A stretch of 64,000 bases of DNA from Streptomyces sp. A1136. GTDB taxonomy: Bacteria > Actinomycetota > Actinomycetes > Streptomycetales > Streptomycetaceae. The position numbers and the translations under genes were made by a program. The notes below the pieces were generated by a model. The model saw only the letters and a list, made by a program, of their open reading frames with translations. It was not told the DNA's origin and ran no database searches. Below are positions 61,916-64,000 of this stretch, piece by piece (position 1 is the first letter of the stretch; each line of letters begins with the position of its first letter). Location of the stretch: the NCBI RefSeq assembly GCF_004795055.1, contig NZ_SSBJ01000013.1:119473-183472 (forward strand), given 5' to 3'.

Positions 61916-62784
61916 CCTCGACCCCCGCGACCCCCGTGACCGCCGGCGCCCCCCGCCTCAAGCAGCGCAAGAAGCCCAGGCTCGGCTGGAACCTCCTCGG
62001 CCTGCTGGTCTTCGTCACCGCCGGGTTCCCCGTCTACTGGATGCTGAACACGGCCCTCAAGCCGGCCAAGGACGCGATCGACCCGCATCCGCACTTCTTC
62101 CCGACCACCTTCACGCTGGACAACTTCCGGCGCGCGCTTCAGATCTCCGACTTCTGGGGACCGGTCGGGCGCAGCCTGATCGTCTCGTTGACCGTGGTCG
62201 TGATCGGCATCGCCGTCGGCATGCTGGCCGCCCTCGCCATCTCCCGGTTCGCCTTCCGCGGCCGCAAGATCGTGATCGTCGGCATCCTGGCCGTCCAGAT
62301 GATCCCCCTCGTCGCGATGATCATCCCGGTCTTCCTGCTCCTGAACGACCTCGGCCAGTACGACAAGCTCAGCGGCCTGATCATCACCTACCTGACCTTC
62401 ATCCTGCCCTTCACCGTCTGGACGTTGCGCGGATTCATCGTCAACATCCCCAAGGAGCTCGAAGAAGCGGCCATGGTCGACGGCTGCACGCCCACCGGCG
62501 CCTTCCTGCGCGTCGTCTTCCCCCTGCTCGCCCCGGGCATGGTCGCCACGTCCGTCTACGGATTCATCCAGGCGTGGAACGAGTACCTCTACGCCCTGAT
62601 GCTGATGAGCCAGCAGAACCAGACGGCCACCGTCTGGCTCGGCAACTTCACGACCAAGAACGGCACCGAGTTCGCCCCGATGATGGCCGGCTCCACCATG
62701 ATGGCGCTCCCCATCGTGATCCTCTTCCTCATCGTCCAGCGCAAGATGGCCGCGGGCCTCACGGCCGGCGCCGTGAAGGGATAA
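61912..62784 (+). CDS. dasC: DasC, ABC sugar transporter permease
   Basis: A 290-residue MalG-type permease with six helices and the EAA loop LEEAAMVDGCTPTGAFLRVVFPL. GTG 61912 overlaps the dasB stop (GTGA) and has GAGAGG upstream. Partner of DasB. Confidence 0.93.
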   Translation: MTSTPATPVTAGAPRLKQRKKPRLGWNLLGLLVFVTAGFPVYWMLNTALKPAKDAIDPHPHFFPTTFTLDNFRRALQISDFWGPVGRSLIVSLTVVVIGIAVGMLAALAISRFAFRGRKIVIVGILAVQMIPLVAMIIPVFLLLNDLGQYDKLSGLIITYLTFILPFTVWTLRGFIVNIPKELEEAAMVDGCTPTGAFLRVVFPLLAPGMVATSVYGFIQAWNEYLYALMLMSQQNQTATVWLGNFTTKNGTEFAPMMAGSTMMALPIVILFLIVQRKMAAGLTAGAVKG

Positions 62785-62790
62785 CGGCCC

Positions 62791-64000
62791 ATGACTGTCC
62801 TCGCGCACCAGACGGACACGCTCACCCGCGACGCCCTGGCGGTACTCCAGCCCGGCTTCGAGGGCACCACCGCCCCCGCCTGGCTGCTGCGCCGGCTCGG
62901 TGAAGGCCTGCACGCCGTCGGCCTCTTCGGCCGCAACATCGCCACTCCCGGGCAACTCGGGCGCCTCACCGCGCAACTGCGCGCCGAGCGCGACGACGTC
63001 CTGGTCGCCATCGACGAGGAGGGCGGTGACGTCACCCGCCTTGAGGTCCGCGACGGCTCCTCCTTCCCGGGCAACCTGGCCCTGGGCACCGTCGACGACA
63101 CCGGCCTGACCCGGGACGTCGCCCGCGAGCTGGGCCGCCGCCTCGCCGCCTGCGGGGTCAACCTGAACTGGGCACCCTCCGCCGACGTCAACTCCAACCC
63201 CGACAACCCGGTCATCGGCGTAAGGTCCTTCGGCGCCGACACCCACCTCGCCGCCCGGCACACCGCCGCCTACGTCGAGGGCCTCCAGGCCGCCGGGGTC
63301 GCGGCCTGCACCAAGCACTTCCCCGGCCACGGCGACACCAACGTCGACTCGCACCTGGCGCTCCCGCGCATCGACGCGGACCTGGACACCCTGACGGCGC
63401 GTGAACTGGTGCCGTTCCGGGCCGCCGTGGCAGCAGGCACCAAGGCCGTCATGAGCGCGCACATCGTGGTCCCCGCGCTCGACCCCACCCGCCCGGCCAC
63501 CCTCAGCCCGCGCGTCCTGACCGACCTGCTGCGCAAGGAACTGGGCTACCAGGGCCTCATCGTCACCGACGGCATGGAGATGAACGCCATCGCCGGGACG
63601 TACGGGATCGAGCGCGGCTCCGTCCTCGCCCTCGCCGCCGGCGCCGACGCGATCTGTGTGGGCGGCGGACTCGCCGACGAGGCCACCGTCCTGCGGCTGC
63701 GCGACGCGCTGGTCGCAGCCGTACGGGAGGGCGCGCTGCCCGAGGAGCGGCTCGCCGACGCCGCCGCCCGGGTCCGCGACCTGGCCGAGTGGACCAGGGC
63801 CCGGCGGGCCGCCGCGCTGTCGGGCGCGCCGGAGGGGGGCGCGCCCGACATCGGTCTGACGGCGGCCCGCCGGGCCCTGGTCCTCACCGGCCGGGCGAGC
63901 GCCGTGGGCACCCCGTACGTGGCCACGCTCGCCCCGCGACCGAACATCGCGGTGGGCGACGAGACCCCGTGGGGCGTGGCCGCCGAGCTCGCCGCGCTGC
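62791..64000 (+). CDS. dasD: GH3 beta-N-acetylglucosaminidase DasD, partial
   Basis: The gene runs off the right edge; 403 residues are present. GH3/NagZ-type signature KHFPGHGDTNVDSHLALP (including the catalytic His-Asp pair) and the nucleophile Asp in VTDGMEMNAI. No signal peptide, so it would split imported chitobiose or GlcNAc oligomers inside the cell. ATG 62791 is 6 nt after dasC; last known gene of the das cluster. Confidence 0.93.
   Translation, partial: MTVLAHQTDTLTRDALAVLQPGFEGTTAPAWLLRRLGEGLHAVGLFGRNIATPGQLGRLTAQLRAERDDVLVAIDEEGGDVTRLEVRDGSSFPGNLALGTVDDTGLTRDVARELGRRLAACGVNLNWAPSADVNSNPDNPVIGVRSFGADTHLAARHTAAYVEGLQAAGVAACTKHFPGHGDTNVDSHLALPRIDADLDTLTARELVPFRAAVAAGTKAVMSAHIVVPALDPTRPATLSPRVLTDLLRKELGYQGLIVTDGMEMNAIAGTYGIERGSVLALAAGADAICVGGGLADEATVLRLRDALVAAVREGALPEERLADAAARVRDLAEWTRARRAAALSGAPEGGAPDIGLTAARRALVLTGRASAVGTPYVATLAPRPNIAVGDETPWGVAAELAAL

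Overview
The window is about 64 kb of very GC-rich chromosomal DNA with strong third-position G/C bias, GTG/TTG starts, many 4-nt overlapping gene pairs and actinobacterial marker genes (WblC, SigR/RsrA, mycoredoxin, AdnAB, DasR). It looks like the conserved core of a Streptomyces chromosome, and gene order matches, as far as I recall, the S. coelicolor SCO518x-SCO523x region. I see no insertion sequence, integrase, prophage, CRISPR array or rRNA. The two window ends cut a membrane protein (left) and the GH3 N-acetylglucosaminidase gene (right).

Layout. 1-12 kb: a membrane protein of the LPG-synthase flippase-like type, an alkyltransferase-like repair protein, the paired helicase-nucleases AdnA and AdnB, an M20 dipeptidase and NudC. 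12-16 kb: mycoredoxin (with a textbook SigR promoter), UvrD2, then the antibiotic-responsive regulator gene wblC preceded by a ~650-nt leader with upstream ORFs and an intrinsic terminator. 16-19.7 kb: small zinc-ribbon protein, UbiB-type kinase-like protein, a degenerate ThiF/E1-like protein, a YgjP-type metallopeptidase. 19.9-23.1 kb: a TerD-AIM24 fusion followed by two further AIM24 proteins. 23-32.4 kb: Nudix, zincin-like protein, NAD-dependent epimerase-like protein, MoaE, a small membrane protein, a PDZ-Lon protease, PPA1309 and UPF0182 proteins. 32.4-37 kb: two identical initiator tRNAs flanking a Sel1-repeat protein, then the divergent catR/catA peroxide pair with an operator palindrome. 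37-44.4 kb: CBS protein, HisN, TetR/SMR pair, AroA-RsgA, M50 protease, HMCES-like abasic-site protein and an alpha/beta hydrolase.

44.4-50.3 kb: sigR-rsrA with the SigR autoregulatory promoter and the 55-residue N-terminal extension of the unstable isoform, two overlapping membrane HD-domain phosphodiesterase-like genes, a TPR protein and peptide deformylase. 50.3-55.4 kb (minus strand): the class Ia ribonucleotide reductase operon nrdA-nrdB-nrdS plus a DUF3703 gene, controlled by a cobalamin riboswitch and probable NrdR boxes. 55.4-58.4 kb: GNAT, ybdD and the carbon-starvation/pyruvate transporter cstA. 58.5-64 kb: dasR divergent from dasABC-dasD, the chitobiose/GlcNAc uptake system, with two DasR sites before dasA.

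Themes: DNA break repair (AdnAB, UvrD2, ATL, HMCES), thiol and peroxide stress (SigR/RsrA, mycoredoxin, CatR/CatA), translation stress (WblC, RsgA, deformylase, initiator tRNAs), nucleotide reduction and aminosugar sensing. The least explained pieces are the wblC leader architecture, the AIM24 trio, the apparently catalytically dead E1-like protein, the canonical-plus-degenerate HD gene pair and the low-complexity insertions in both AdnA and AdnB.
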